Assembly: GCF_001644645.1 (NCBI RefSeq)
Contig: NZ_CP011390.1
Span: 5,473,501-5,537,500 of the forward strand
From: Flavisolibacter tropicus
GTDB taxonomy: Bacteria > Bacteroidota > Bacteroidia > Chitinophagales > Chitinophagaceae
Length of the DNA stretch: 64,000 bases
Direction of reading: 5' to 3'
Program-made: the position numbers and the translations under genes
The notes under the pieces: model-generated
Told to the model about the DNA's origin: nothing
The model's database searches: none
What the model saw: only the letters and a program-made list of their open reading frames with translations
Part shown: positions 27,705 through 36,486 of the stretch, one piece after another
Layout: the number at the start of each line of letters is the position of its first letter
Numbering within the stretch: the first letter of the stretch is position 1

Positions 27705-28697
27705 CTAATGAAACTGAGGGAATGCCAGATAGGCTTTTTCAAAGCCTAGCTCATTGACTTTCCATGAGTAAAAGCGTCTTAAGCCCTCTTGTAATTTGAT
27801 TTTTGGCTCATAGCCCAGTATTGCTTGGGCTTTGCTGATATCGGCACACGTATGAAGCACATCGCCCTGCTGCATGGATATATACTTCAATAAGGCTTTT
27901 TTCTCACACACTCTTTCTATAGCATTCACCAATGTTAGCAAGGGCGTTGGTGCATTGTTGCCCAGGTTAAAGACTTCACAAACGGACTGATTGTTCAATA
28001 CATATTCCATAGCCCGAACAATACCATCTACAGTATCGTCTATATAGGTATAGTCTCGCGAGGTAGAGCCATCTCCATAAATAGAGATAGGTTGCTGCTT
28101 TTCTATGGCATTGAAAAACTTGTGGATAGCAAGGTCTGGGCGCTGGCGGGGTCCATAAACTGTAAAGAAGCGTAAAGCAGCACTATCTATTTGATAGAGG
28201 TTGTGGTAGTTGTGTAAAAGTAACTCACATGACTTTTTTGTAAAGGCATATGGGGAAATAGGGAAGTCGGTAATACTGTCTTCACGATAAGGAGAGATAG
28301 CTTTATCCCCATATACAGAAGAGGAAGAAGCAAACACAATCTTATTAATATTCTTCTCCAGCATGAAATGTAGGATATTCAGCGTGCCGTTTATATTGGT
28401 GTCTATATATCCCTGTGGGTTATCAATTGAAGGACGTACGCCAGCCTTGGCTGCCAGGTGGATCACTACATCAAAATTGTCGCTTATAGCCGATAAATCT
28501 TCTTTATTGCGGATGTCAGCCTCATAAAACTGGAATAAGCTATTGCTTTGAAGCTGGCGAAGGTTTTCCTCTTTTATACTACGCTGGTAGAAATTATCAA
28601 AGTTGTCAATCCCTACGACTTTGTGGTGCTCTTTAACTAATCGCTCACACAAGTGGCTCCCAATAAATCCGGCACAACCAGTTACAATAATCTTCAT
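27705..28697 (-). CDS. UDP-glucuronate 4-epimerase-like NAD-dependent epimerase
   Basis: A 330-residue SDR enzyme. NAD motif TGCAGFIGS at residues 6-14, SSSSVYG at 124-130, catalytic Tyr150/Lys154 (SPYAFTKK). The loop RFFTVYGPRQRPDLAI is the signature of UDP-glucuronic acid 4-epimerases (LpsL/CapI/GAE), which make UDP-galacturonate. No UDP-glucose dehydrogenase lies in the window, so the substrate must come from elsewhere. It runs against the polysaccharide locus and may form an edge module of it; no leader motif is evident. Confidence 0.82.
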   Translation of the reverse strand: MKIIVTGCAGFIGSHLCERLVKEHHKVVGIDNFDNFYQRSIKEENLRQLQSNSLFQFYEADIRNKEDLSAISDNFDVVIHLAAKAGVRPSIDNPQGYIDTNINGTLNILHFMLEKNINKIVFASSSSVYGDKAISPYREDSITDFPISPYAFTKKSCELLLHNYHNLYQIDSAALRFFTVYGPRQRPDLAIHKFFNAIEKQQPISIYGDGSTSRDYTYIDDTVDGIVRAMEYVLNNQSVCEVFNLGNNAPTPLLTLVNAIERVCEKKALLKYISMQQGDVLHTCADISKAQAILGYEPKIKLQEGLRRFYSWKVNELGFEKAYLAFPQFH

Positions 28698-29906
28698 ACT
28701 GAATGATGTTCTTTTTAAATGTTAGCGGCTTGGTTTTACGTTAAAGACTACTGGAGGTATTCGGATTGTCTTTACAGAGGTATTGGGATTGGTGTTCGGT
28801 TGTTTTTAGCAGAGTATCGTATTAGTATAAATTTAATCTAATTATTGAAAAGCTCTGCCCATTTTTGATTCTCTAATCATTAGCAACTGTAGTGCCAGTA
28901 ATTCATTAGGAAAAATGGGGAATAGTAATGCAAGTCATTCAATAAGTAGCTAGCAGCGACACTTAGAAAGCCAGTAGATTAGATGCACTTAATTATCCTG
29001 ACCTGAGTCTTGTTGAGCCCCGTTGGGCCCTTCTTTTTGCAAACTATACCCAGATTGTGGAATATACCTGCTAAAGCTTGGATATGGGTATCTCATGGAT
29101 TATTTCTGTTTAGGAGCCAAGGGGCAAAGCATTCGTTTTTAATTTTACTATCCAGGAGGTAGCTTTTCTTCCCTGTAAGCCGAAAGGTCTCGTCTACACC
29201 TTGTTGTGGACTAGCTGTCCCCATCTTAAGGCAAAGCTCACGGCAGGGTCGCCTCAACTTCGGTTAAAGTGTGGTTAAAGCGAGCTAATACCGAAGCTGT
29301 CCTGAGCCTGATACGACTATGAGGACAGCAATGGGTAGGAAAGGTGTAGGAAAAGGGTAAGTCGAAAGGCTGTGATCGGAGGACATTACAAGAGAATTGG
29401 CCGAATCATTACAATGGTTGGATAATAGTGCGGCTAATTCCATCTTTTACCAAGCGTTTTCAGGCTTTAAATAAAGCATTTAACCCCAAAGTGCAAGGAT
29501 TAAGGCCCGAGTAACGGGCTTTTGTATATGGTAAGCTATTTACCTATCTATTGATTTTATACCAGTAACCAGTATGCGTAGCGGAAGGAATTATAAGTAG
29601 AAATACTGAAGAGGTTATAGTGTTTTAATGAGTCATTTTTATATAAAGCGACCCAATGGTTTTGAGAATAGTGCCTTTTGTTCTAATTTTTCACTAGGAA
29701 CGGAATTTCTCAGGCTTTTATCTACATCTAAAGTAAGTATCTAACAGGTTGGTCAGTTCTTCTAATTGTTAATTGTCGTTTCATTTTATTGTCAAAGTTT
29801 CGTTTCTATCCCTACGTTGGAATTTTAGGCATTGTTATTGATGAGGTGCCGACGAATTTCCACATAACGTTTCTCCCTAACCGAAACGCGAAACCTGCTA
29901 ACACTT
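28698..29906. other. 1.2-kb gene-free region with a degenerate palindromic repeat
   Basis: No credible coding frame on either strand; short frames here have poor composition and no start context. The only structure I can support is the relative of the 650-800 element at 29198-29370. The promoter of the large secreted protein should lie within the last 200 bases, which are T-rich, but no full consensus is visible. Confidence 0.5.
29198..29370. repeat. Palindromic intergenic element, copy 2 (diverged)
   Basis: Shares its ends with the element at 650-800: CCTTGTTGTGGA at the left and GTAGGAAAAGGGTA at the right, with the paired ends GCTGTCC near 29214 and GGACAGC near 29323. An inner stem CTTCGGT/ACCGAAG is also present. 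The interior otherwise differs. The right end consists of 11-base steps (GGGTAGGAAAG, GTGTAGGAAAA, GGGTAAGTCGA), linking it to the 11-bp-phased arrays elsewhere. Confidence 0.5.
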
Positions 29907-32900
29907 ATGAAAAACCTAACCTCTCGGCGGAGATTTATCCGCGATTCATCATTAACGGCATCAGGGCTTGCCTTTGCCTCTATAGCCGGTAATAATCACA
30001 AAGCTTTAAAAGAGCTGGCTATTGGTTGTGCACCAGCCAAAGCGGCTCAACTTTATGGTAGTATGGGAAGTGTGAAGTCGGGTAATTGGTCTGACCCAGC
30101 AACCTGGGGTGGCCGTGTGCCTACTGCTACTGATACCCCTCTTATTGCCACTGGTCATACAGTTAGTTTCGATGTGTCCTCTGCAACTGTGTCTGGTATA
30201 AATATAAATAGTGGGGGCATTTTAGCCTTTGATGCCTCTAAAACCGTTACACTGCAAAGCAGTCAAAACATAGTAGTGCAAGGTGAATTAAGAATACGTC
30301 CTAATTCCGCCAGTCAAATTCACACCTTACGTTTCGTTGATATTAATGAAAAGAATTTTGTTGGTGGTGGTATGGATCCGCTTGCTTCTGATGTTGGCTT
30401 GTGGGTAGTGGCTACAGGAAGGCTGGATATTGTAGGCGCCGAGAAAACATCCTGGACGAGGGTAACCGATACCGTTGCTGCAGGAAGTGCTTCCTTTTCT
30501 TTAAAGGAAACGCCAATAGGATGGGCGGCAGGTGATGAAATTGTGTTAGTCCCTACCAATAAGCCGAGTATTAATACCTTGGTATGGGATGATGCCTCGA
30601 ATAGCCATAAAGACTTGTATCGCCCCAATTTTGAACAAAGAACCATCAGTTCAGTTAATGGATCTTCTGTAGCGGTTAGCTCTGCTTTTACGTACAACGT
30701 CCATCAAAAAGTGGTTAGTCCCGATGGACCGACCTGGACGGCCGAAGCGCTTAATTTGAATCGTAACGTGCGGATTGAAGGAACAGCAGCGGGTAGAACA
30801 CACATCTTCATTCATGCCAATGTTCCGCAAACCTTGCAAAATGCTGCCCTACGCTACATGGGACCCCGAAAGGACCAGGACGGCAATGGGAGAACAGATA
30901 TGATTGCCGGGCGTTATGCTATACACTTTCACCATTGTAATGATGGAAGCATTGGATCTCAGGTTACCGGTAATGTAGTTTATCAGTGTGGAAACCATTC
31001 ATACGTTCCACACGTTTCCAATGGCATCAACATGAGTAATAATGTGGCTTATGATTGTTTGGAAATCGCCTTTTGGTGGGACTTCGGCCATTTATCGCAT
31101 AGTATTACCTGGAACAATAACCTGATTGCCTTGAATCTATACGTGCCAGGCTCAAAAGATATGGCTGGCAATGAATCTGGCGTACTGTTTACAGGTGGGG
31201 GCATGCTATTGGGCATGGGAGACGACAATGTGGCGATGGGAAATACAGTAGTATATGCCGGTGTGGGAGATACCAGTGGTAAAGGAGGCTTTATTTGGGA
31301 AGCCAATAATGAAGGCATTTGGGATTTTGAAAACAACCTGGCCCACTCCAACCATATTGGTATACGGGTTTGGCAGAATACAGTGCGTAATCACACTGTT
31401 TTTCACCAGGAGTGTTATAATAATGTACGTCACTTATTTCATGGCGCTTATGGAAATGCCTATACGTATAGAGGCGGGTATTTCTATGATGGGGAAATTG
31501 AAGTGAAAGCTTCTTCTGCTAATACGGCTGGTGTACGGTTTGAAAGCGTAAAGTTTCACAGTGCAGGGAAATATCCGCATTGTATCATAATAACACGTTC
31601 TGCTATTCCTTCTGGTGATAGATGTGAAGATCTTTTTCTGAACTGTTCTTTTAAAGGGTATACTACTTCAGCCATCCGGAATGAAGCCGGTGGTGTTATT
31701 ATGGATGGACTGCAGTTAAACGAGCGCAAGGGGGTGGCCATGGTGATGTGTGATTTTGACGGTGGACAGCCCTGGAGTTTTCGGTATGAAGGTCCTGATC
31801 CTCAATATATCACTAATGCTACCGGCTGGTTTCGTATCCAACCTAAGTCTGGGCAGTCGCAAATGATTGTAAGAGGGGTAGCTACTTTGCCGATCATTAC
31901 AAACATAGGTGCCTTTTCGCCCACCTTAGTAGGAACTGGAAAAGGGATAAAGGGTGAGTATTTTAATGATGCTGAATTCAAGAACAAAGTATTTGAACGC
32001 ATTGATTCTGTGATCATGTTCTCTGAGTGGTATGGCGATGGGGCGGCTCGTTATAACCTGCCCATTGGTGTGCATCATAAAATTACCGGTACGCAACATT
32101 CCGTTCGTTGGACTGGAAAAGTGCAGGCACAATATTCAGAAGCCTATATGTTCCGCTTACAAGGAGCTGGCGGTTATCGCATCTGGATTGATGGAGTAAT
32201 GGTGTTGGATAAATGGCAGGAAAAGTATGATGATTCAGATAAGTTCTATTCTAGTCCGGTTCAATTAGCGGCTAGTAAACTTCATGATATTAAAGTGGAG
32301 TATTATAGTAGTGGAGGGAAGACAAATGCACAGTTGTTCTGGAAAAGCCCAAGTATGGAGCAAGAGGTGTTGGTCCCTCAGTCCCAACTATATGCTGAAG
32401 CCATTCTGGATAGCAGTACCGCTCTTGTGGCACCTAATAAAGTTCCTGTTGCAAATGCCGGTGTAGATCAGAGTATAACGCTACCAGTGAATATGGCCAC
32501 ATTAAACGGTTCGTTGTCCAGCGACCCTGATGGAACAATTGCTGTTTACAAATGGAGTCAAGTGAGCGGCCCCGCTCAATTTACTATAGCTGATGCCAGT
32601 GCTGCATCTACTACTGTATCTAATTTGGCGGTGGGCATTTATACATTTCGATTAACGGTAACTGATAATAAAGGCGCGACAGCGACTGATGATGTGGTGA
32701 TTTCTGTAACGGATGCATTAAACAAAGGGCCGGTAGCACATGCTGGCTCTGATATAACGGTTGTGTTGCCTGCAAGTAGTGTTTCCTTAAATGGAAGCGC
32801 GTCCAATGATCCCGATGGTACCATTGCTTCTTATCAGTGGACAGAAGTGAGTGGGCCTTCGCAAGCATCCATTGTAAGTGCTGGAGGGGTTACAACAGCT

Positions 32901-33584
32901 GTAAATGGCTTAGTAAAAGGCGCCTATACCTTTCGTGTGCAGGTGAGTGACAATAAAGGAGCTATAGCTACCGATGAGGTAGTAGTGACGGTAACTGATG
33001 TTGTAAATCGGGGTCCAGTGGCCAATGCGGGGGCTGACCAGGCGATTACCTTACCTATGAGTAGTGTGACGCTGAACGCCTCCGGATCTTATGATCCCGA
33101 TGGAAGTAGTGGAGGAACGATTGTGTCTTATCTATGGACCAAGATCAGTGGGCCTACGCAGTTTGCACTTTCTTCTGCCAGTGCGGTAACACCATTGGTA
33201 AGTAATCTGGTTGAGGGCACCTATGTATTCCAACTGAAAGTAGCTGATGATAAAGGGGCAACTGCTACAGATGATGTAACAATTACAGTACAGCCTAATA
33301 TTTCTAGTGGACAAAGTGGTGTCTTGGGTTTTACCTTATTAAGTCGCAATCCAAGTTCTGGTAGGTATAAAGTAAAGATCAATGGTAGCACTGCGGCTAG
33401 GGATGGAGCCATAACCGTGTGCGTATACAATCAGTTTGGAAAAGAGATGGCCCTGTACCGCAATAAAATAGATGGTGATATCATTGATGTGGATATTACC
33501 AAGGAGCAAAACGGGCAATACTTTCTGTGGGCCATTCAGAATGAAAAAACAACCAGGACATGGATCAGCAAACAGCCTGATTAG
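29907..33584 (+). CDS. Secreted G8/PA14/PKD multidomain protein with T9SS-like tail
   Basis: A 1225-residue exported protein. The N-terminus has a twin-arginine motif (SRRRFIRDSS) followed by a hydrophobic stretch, so a Tat signal is likely. Domains in order: G8 (GNWSDPATWGGRVPTATDTP, about residues 57-170), a right-handed beta-helix (about 230-660), PA14 (from KGEYFNDAEF, about 681-825), three PKD repeats (each NAGVDQSITLP- or HAGSDITVVLP-like, about 850-1130) and a C-terminal Por-secretion-tail-like domain (about 1140-1225). G8 and PA14 are carbohydrate-associated, so it may bind or cleave surface glycans; no catalytic residues can be assigned. The T9SS tail is degenerate (SRNPSSG instead of YPNP). 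Confidence 0.8.
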   Translation: MKNLTSRRRFIRDSSLTASGLAFASIAGNNHKALKELAIGCAPAKAAQLYGSMGSVKSGNWSDPATWGGRVPTATDTPLIATGHTVSFDVSSATVSGININSGGILAFDASKTVTLQSSQNIVVQGELRIRPNSASQIHTLRFVDINEKNFVGGGMDPLASDVGLWVVATGRLDIVGAEKTSWTRVTDTVAAGSASFSLKETPIGWAAGDEIVLVPTNKPSINTLVWDDASNSHKDLYRPNFEQRTISSVNGSSVAVSSAFTYNVHQKVVSPDGPTWTAEALNLNRNVRIEGTAAGRTHIFIHANVPQTLQNAALRYMGPRKDQDGNGRTDMIAGRYAIHFHHCNDGSIGSQVTGNVVYQCGNHSYVPHVSNGINMSNNVAYDCLEIAFWWDFGHLSHSITWNNNLIALNLYVPGSKDMAGNESGVLFTGGGMLLGMGDDNVAMGNTVVYAGVGDTSGKGGFIWEANNEGIWDFENNLAHSNHIGIRVWQNTVRNHTVFHQECYNNVRHLFHGAYGNAYTYRGGYFYDGEIEVKASSANTAGVRFESVKFHSAGKYPHCIIITRSAIPSGDRCEDLFLNCSFKGYTTSAIRNEAGGVIMDGLQLNERKGVAMVMCDFDGGQPWSFRYEGPDPQYITNATGWFRIQPKSGQSQMIVRGVATLPIITNIGAFSPTLVGTGKGIKGEYFNDAEFKNKVFERIDSVIMFSEWYGDGAARYNLPIGVHHKITGTQHSVRWTGKVQAQYSEAYMFRLQGAGGYRIWIDGVMVLDKWQEKYDDSDKFYSSPVQLAASKLHDIKVEYYSSGGKTNAQLFWKSPSMEQEVLVPQSQLYAEAILDSSTALVAPNKVPVANAGVDQSITLPVNMATLNGSLSSDPDGTIAVYKWSQVSGPAQFTIADASAASTTVSNLAVGIYTFRLTVTDNKGATATDDVVISVTDALNKGPVAHAGSDITVVLPASSVSLNGSASNDPDGTIASYQWTEVSGPSQASIVSAGGVTTAVNGLVKGAYTFRVQVSDNKGAIATDEVVVTVTDVVNRGPVANAGADQAITLPMSSVTLNASGSYDPDGSSGGTIVSYLWTKISGPTQFALSSASAVTPLVSNLVEGTYVFQLKVADDKGATATDDVTITVQPNISSGQSGVLGFTLLSRNPSSGRYKVKINGSTAARDGAITVCVYNQFGKEMALYRNKIDGDIIDVDITKEQNGQYFLWAIQNEKTTRTWISKQPD

Positions 33585-33737
33585 TCAATTGTTCTGAGAT
33601 CATCCTATTTCATAGCCAGCCTGGAAAGGCTGGCTATTTTACTATAACTGCCATAGTATTTCAGCATTGATCACTTGATTGATGAGTATTTCAGTCACCC
33701 TAAATGGAATGTTAATCTATGGTTCCTTAAATCGATG

Positions 33738-33785
33738 TTTGAACGTTGAATAGGAGAATTTCGTAATTTTGCTAACGCTGTTAGG
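33738..33785 (+). promoter_or_regulatory. tetR promoter with overlapping palindromic operator
   Basis: TTTG (33738-33741) and TAATTTTG (33764-33771, a perfect TAnnTTTG) form a Bacteroidota-type promoter with 22 bases between, slightly longer than the usual 19-20. The palindrome GCTAACGCTGTTAGG (33771-33785) begins at the last base of the -7 element, placing it at the expected transcription start, where a bound repressor would block initiation. Confidence 0.7.
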
Positions 33786-33806
33786 AAAAATAGCAGCTAT
33801 TAAAGA

Positions 33807-34406
33807 ATGGGAGTTGCAGAACGTAAAATAAGGCAGAAAGAAGAGGTGAAGGCCTCTATTCTGCGTGCTGCGTGGGACTTGGTAGGAAAGGAAGGGTGGC
33901 AGGCGCTTTCTATTCGTAAAATAGCAGATGCTATTGAATACAGTGTACCCGTAATCTATGATCACTTTCAAAACAAGGAAGCTATTCTTCTGGAGTTTAC
34001 GAAGAGGGGCTTTCAGTGCCTGGATGATGAGCTGTTAAAAGCTAGAAGTCGCTATGAAGAACCTGAGCAGCAATTGCAGGCCATGGCCTATGCTTATTGG
34101 GACTTTGCGTTTAACAACAAAGCTTATTACCAACTTATGTATGGTTTAGGAATGCCCACTTGTGAAACCGTAAAGGAGACTGCTGAGTTAAATACGTTTA
34201 CTGAGCTGATACTAGAGCCGGTGAGGCAGTTGATAGCCAATGGTAAACATCCTGAAGCTGATCCCTATTTAAAGCTGCATACCTTTTGGTCTATGTTGCA
34301 TGGATTAATATCCATTGCTATGATGGATAAAGAAAATAGAAGAGATAATCTGAATACGATGGTTTTAAAAGACTTTATGACCGGGTTTATTTCCGGGATG
34401 AAGTGA
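33807..34406 (+). CDS. TetR/AcrR family transcriptional regulator
   Basis: A 199-residue repressor. The N-terminal helix-turn-helix covers about residues 15-60 (ILRAAWDLVGKEGWQAL, then IRKIADAIEYSVPVIYDHF), which is canonical for TetR. The C-terminal ligand-binding part has the TetR_C-like LEPVRQLIANG region. The palindromes at 33771-33785 and 34429-34445 agree at 13 of 15 core bases, so it very likely represses itself and the oxidoreductase genes that follow. The inducer is unknown; the regulated enzymes suggest an electrophile, quinone or nitroaromatic compound. Confidence 0.85.
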   Translation: MGVAERKIRQKEEVKASILRAAWDLVGKEGWQALSIRKIADAIEYSVPVIYDHFQNKEAILLEFTKRGFQCLDDELLKARSRYEEPEQQLQAMAYAYWDFAFNNKAYYQLMYGLGMPTCETVKETAELNTFTELILEPVRQLIANGKHPEADPYLKLHTFWSMLHGLISIAMMDKENRRDNLNTMVLKDFMTGFISGMK

Positions 34407-34428
34407 TAAGCCATTTTTTTGACCATAT

Positions 34429-34445
34429 ACCTAACACTGTTAGGT
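34429..34445. promoter_or_regulatory. TetR-type operator before the nitroreductase gene
   Basis: ACCTAACACTGTTAGGT is a 17-base palindrome with only the central positions unpaired. It lies 27 bases before the nitroreductase ATG and matches the operator in front of the TetR gene at 13 of 15 core bases. A TTTG at 34418-34421 lies 19 bases before a TA at the end of the palindrome, but the rest of the -7 box is poor. Confidence 0.75.
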
Positions 34446-34471
34446 AAAGTTTTATAAATCAACACACACGT

Positions 34472-35104
34472 ATGAAATTAATTGATGCACTGAACTGGCG
34501 CTATGCTGCCAAGCGAATGAACGGTGAAAAAGTACCTCAAGAAAAAATAGATACTATACTGGAGGCTACACGATTGTCAGCTTCTTCTATGGGGCTTCAG
34601 CCTTATACCATCCTGGTAATAGAAAATGAGGAATTGAAAAAGAAGCTTCAACCTGCAGCCTATAACCAACCGCAAATTGTAGAAAGCTCACACTTATTAG
34701 TATTTGCAGCTTGGGATAATGTAACAGAATCGAATGTAGATGATTACCTGAAGAATATTGCTGAGACAAGAGGTGTTACATTGGAAAGTTTGGAAGGCTT
34801 TAGAGCTTCATTAATGGGCATTGTAAATGGGCGTTCACAAGAGCAGAAATATGAGTGGGCTGCCCGCCAGGCATACATAGCCTTTGGTACAGCTATAACG
34901 GCAGCGGCAGTAGAGCAGGTAGATGCTACACCAATGGAAGGATTTAACCCAAGCGCCGTTGATGAAGTATTGAATTTAAAAGAACAAGGAATACGTAGTG
35001 TAACCATATTGGCACTTGGCTATCGTGACGCGGAAAAAGACATTTTGGCGAAAGCAAAAAAAGTACGTCGTCATAGAGAGCAATTGATCCAAAAGGTTGC
35101 GTAA
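34472..35104 (+). CDS. Nitroreductase family NAD(P)H-dependent oxidoreductase
   Basis: A 210-residue flavoprotein of the NfsB/YdgI type. The N-terminal FMN-phosphate contact is in NWRYAAKRMNG (Arg10, Arg16) and SASSMGLQPYTILVI is the family's flavin-binding block. The C-terminal SVTILALGYRD is the last strand and ends in the conserved Gly-Tyr-Arg. Such dimeric enzymes reduce nitro groups, quinones or enoates using NAD(P)H. It is the first gene after the TetR operator, and the stem-loop at 35121-35143 may reduce readthrough into the next gene. Confidence 0.88.
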   Translation: MKLIDALNWRYAAKRMNGEKVPQEKIDTILEATRLSASSMGLQPYTILVIENEELKKKLQPAAYNQPQIVESSHLLVFAAWDNVTESNVDDYLKNIAETRGVTLESLEGFRASLMGIVNGRSQEQKYEWAARQAYIAFGTAITAAAVEQVDATPMEGFNPSAVDEVLNLKEQGIRSVTILALGYRDAEKDILAKAKKVRRHREQLIQKVA

Positions 35105-35120
35105 GAATGAGTAACAGAGA

Positions 35121-35147
35121 CAGATTAGGCTATGCCTAATCTGTTTA
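35121..35147 (+). terminator. Stem-loop after the nitroreductase gene
   Basis: CAGATTAGGC (35121-35130) pairs perfectly with GCCTAATCTG (35134-35143) across a 3-base loop, then TTTAAA. It begins 17 bases after the stop codon. It is a short but perfect intrinsic-terminator-like hairpin; partial readthrough into the DsbA-like gene is plausible. Confidence 0.6.
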
Positions 35148-35159
35148 AACTATTTAGAT

Positions 35160-35735
35160 ATGAAATATCAAAAAGAAATACTGCCTGTCATAGAACCAAA
35201 AGATGTTTTTACTGGTAGTGCTTCAGCGCCAATCACTATTACTGAATTTGGTGATTATGAAAGCGAAGCATGTGCCAAGGCTCATGAGGTGGTGAAACAG
35301 TTACTGGAAACATATGATGGCAAGGTGAAATTTGTTTTCCGCCATTTCCCATTAACCAAGATCCACCAAAAAGCGCATAAGGCTGCTGAGGCCGCTATTG
35401 CAGCAGCACAGGAAGGTAAGTTTTGGGAAATGCATGAGGAGCTTTTTGCTAATCGCAGAAACCTGGGGGTTATCAGTTTAAAGTCGTATGCCAAAGAGAT
35501 TGGTACTACAAACAAACGTTTTCTAGACGACCTGATTAACGGTACCTATGGCTGGAACGTGCAAGGAGACCTGATGGAAGGTCTGGAAAAAGGTGTTCGA
35601 GATATCCCGGCTTTCTTTATCAATAATCAAAAATTAGAAGGTGATCCAACTTTCAAAAACCTGAGTAAGGCCATTGAAACAACTATGGCAGAAGGAAAGT
35701 TGTCATCCATTCACCCTAAAAGAAAAAGTGCATAA
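35160..35735 (+). CDS. DsbA-fold protein with altered active site (SxxC)
   Basis: A 191-residue protein of the DSBA-like thioredoxin family; no signal peptide, so cytoplasmic. Strand 1 and the active-site turn read EFGDYESEACAKAH, so the usual CxxC (as in GDYQCPYC) is Ser35-Glu-Ala-Cys38: the attacking cysteine is lost and the resolving one kept. The cis-proline loop is present (RDIPAFFIN). Without the first Cys it cannot be a normal disulfide oxidase; a glutathione-S-transferase-like, peroxidase-like or mixed-disulfide role is possible. It abuts the next DsbA-type gene with no gap. Confidence 0.8.
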   Translation: MKYQKEILPVIEPKDVFTGSASAPITITEFGDYESEACAKAHEVVKQLLETYDGKVKFVFRHFPLTKIHQKAHKAAEAAIAAAQEGKFWEMHEELFANRRNLGVISLKSYAKEIGTTNKRFLDDLINGTYGWNVQGDLMEGLEKGVRDIPAFFINNQKLEGDPTFKNLSKAIETTMAEGKLSSIHPKRKSA

Positions 35736-36431
35736 ATGATGAAAGTAGAAATTTGGTCAGATGTTGTTTGCCCATTTTGTTATATCGGCAAACGCAAGTT
35801 TGAAAAGGCGTTAGAAACGTTTAGTAATAAAGAGCAAGTAGAGATTGTATGGCGAAGTTTTCAATTAGATCCTACTACTAAATCTAACCCCGGTAAGTCG
35901 GTAATTGAGTCCTTGGCAGAGAAGAAAGGTTTGACATTAACTCAATCGCAGCAGATGCATGCACAGGTAACCGCTATGGCTAAAGAAGTAGGTTTGGATT
36001 ATCAAATGGATAAGTCGGTTATCGCCAACACATTTGATGCGCACCGCTTATCCCTATTGGCCGCTACGCAGGGGTTACAAAATAAAATGGAAGAGCGCTT
36101 ATTTGCTGCTTATTTCACTGAAGGAAAAGATATAGCTAATAAGGATACGTTGGTAGGTCTGGCTAAAGAGGTAGGTTTGGATGAAGCAGATGTAACCAAT
36201 ATGTTGCAATCCAATGCGTATAATGATAAAGTAGAAGAGGACATACTGGAAGCACAACAGGTAGGTGTTAGAGGTGTTCCTTTCTTTGTTTTTGATAACA
36301 AGTATGCCGTATCTGGTGCGCAGCCAACGAACGTTTTCTCGCAGGTATTAACGAAAGTGTGGGAAGAGCGTGTTGCATTTGAGGCAACAGAATTGGGAAC
36401 CGTATGTACACCCGACGGCGTTTGTAATTAG
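35736..36431 (+). CDS. FrnE-like DsbA family oxidoreductase
   Basis: A 231-residue cytoplasmic thioredoxin-fold protein with the intact active site Cys12-Pro-Phe-Cys15 in WSDVVCPFCYIGKRKFE and the cis-Pro loop GVRGVPFFVFDNKYAVSGAQ, both hallmarks of FrnE/polyketide-synthesis DsbA relatives. An extra Cys pair stands at the C-terminus (TVCTPDGVC), as in FrnE, where a second cysteine pair assists turnover. The start is either of the two adjacent ATGs (35736, 35739). It probably acts in thiol stress defence with its altered neighbour. Confidence 0.88.
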   Translation: MMKVEIWSDVVCPFCYIGKRKFEKALETFSNKEQVEIVWRSFQLDPTTKSNPGKSVIESLAEKKGLTLTQSQQMHAQVTAMAKEVGLDYQMDKSVIANTFDAHRLSLLAATQGLQNKMEERLFAAYFTEGKDIANKDTLVGLAKEVGLDEADVTNMLQSNAYNDKVEEDILEAQQVGVRGVPFFVFDNKYAVSGAQPTNVFSQVLTKVWEERVAFEATELGTVCTPDGVCN

Positions 36432-36486
36432 TTATAGCTAACAACGCCATTTAGTATTCAATCCGTAGAGAGGCAAATCAAATAAA

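Noticed and set aside
29789..29992. 67-codon frame overlapping the start of the G8 protein gene
   Set aside because: It overlaps the well-supported signal sequence in another frame and has no family features.
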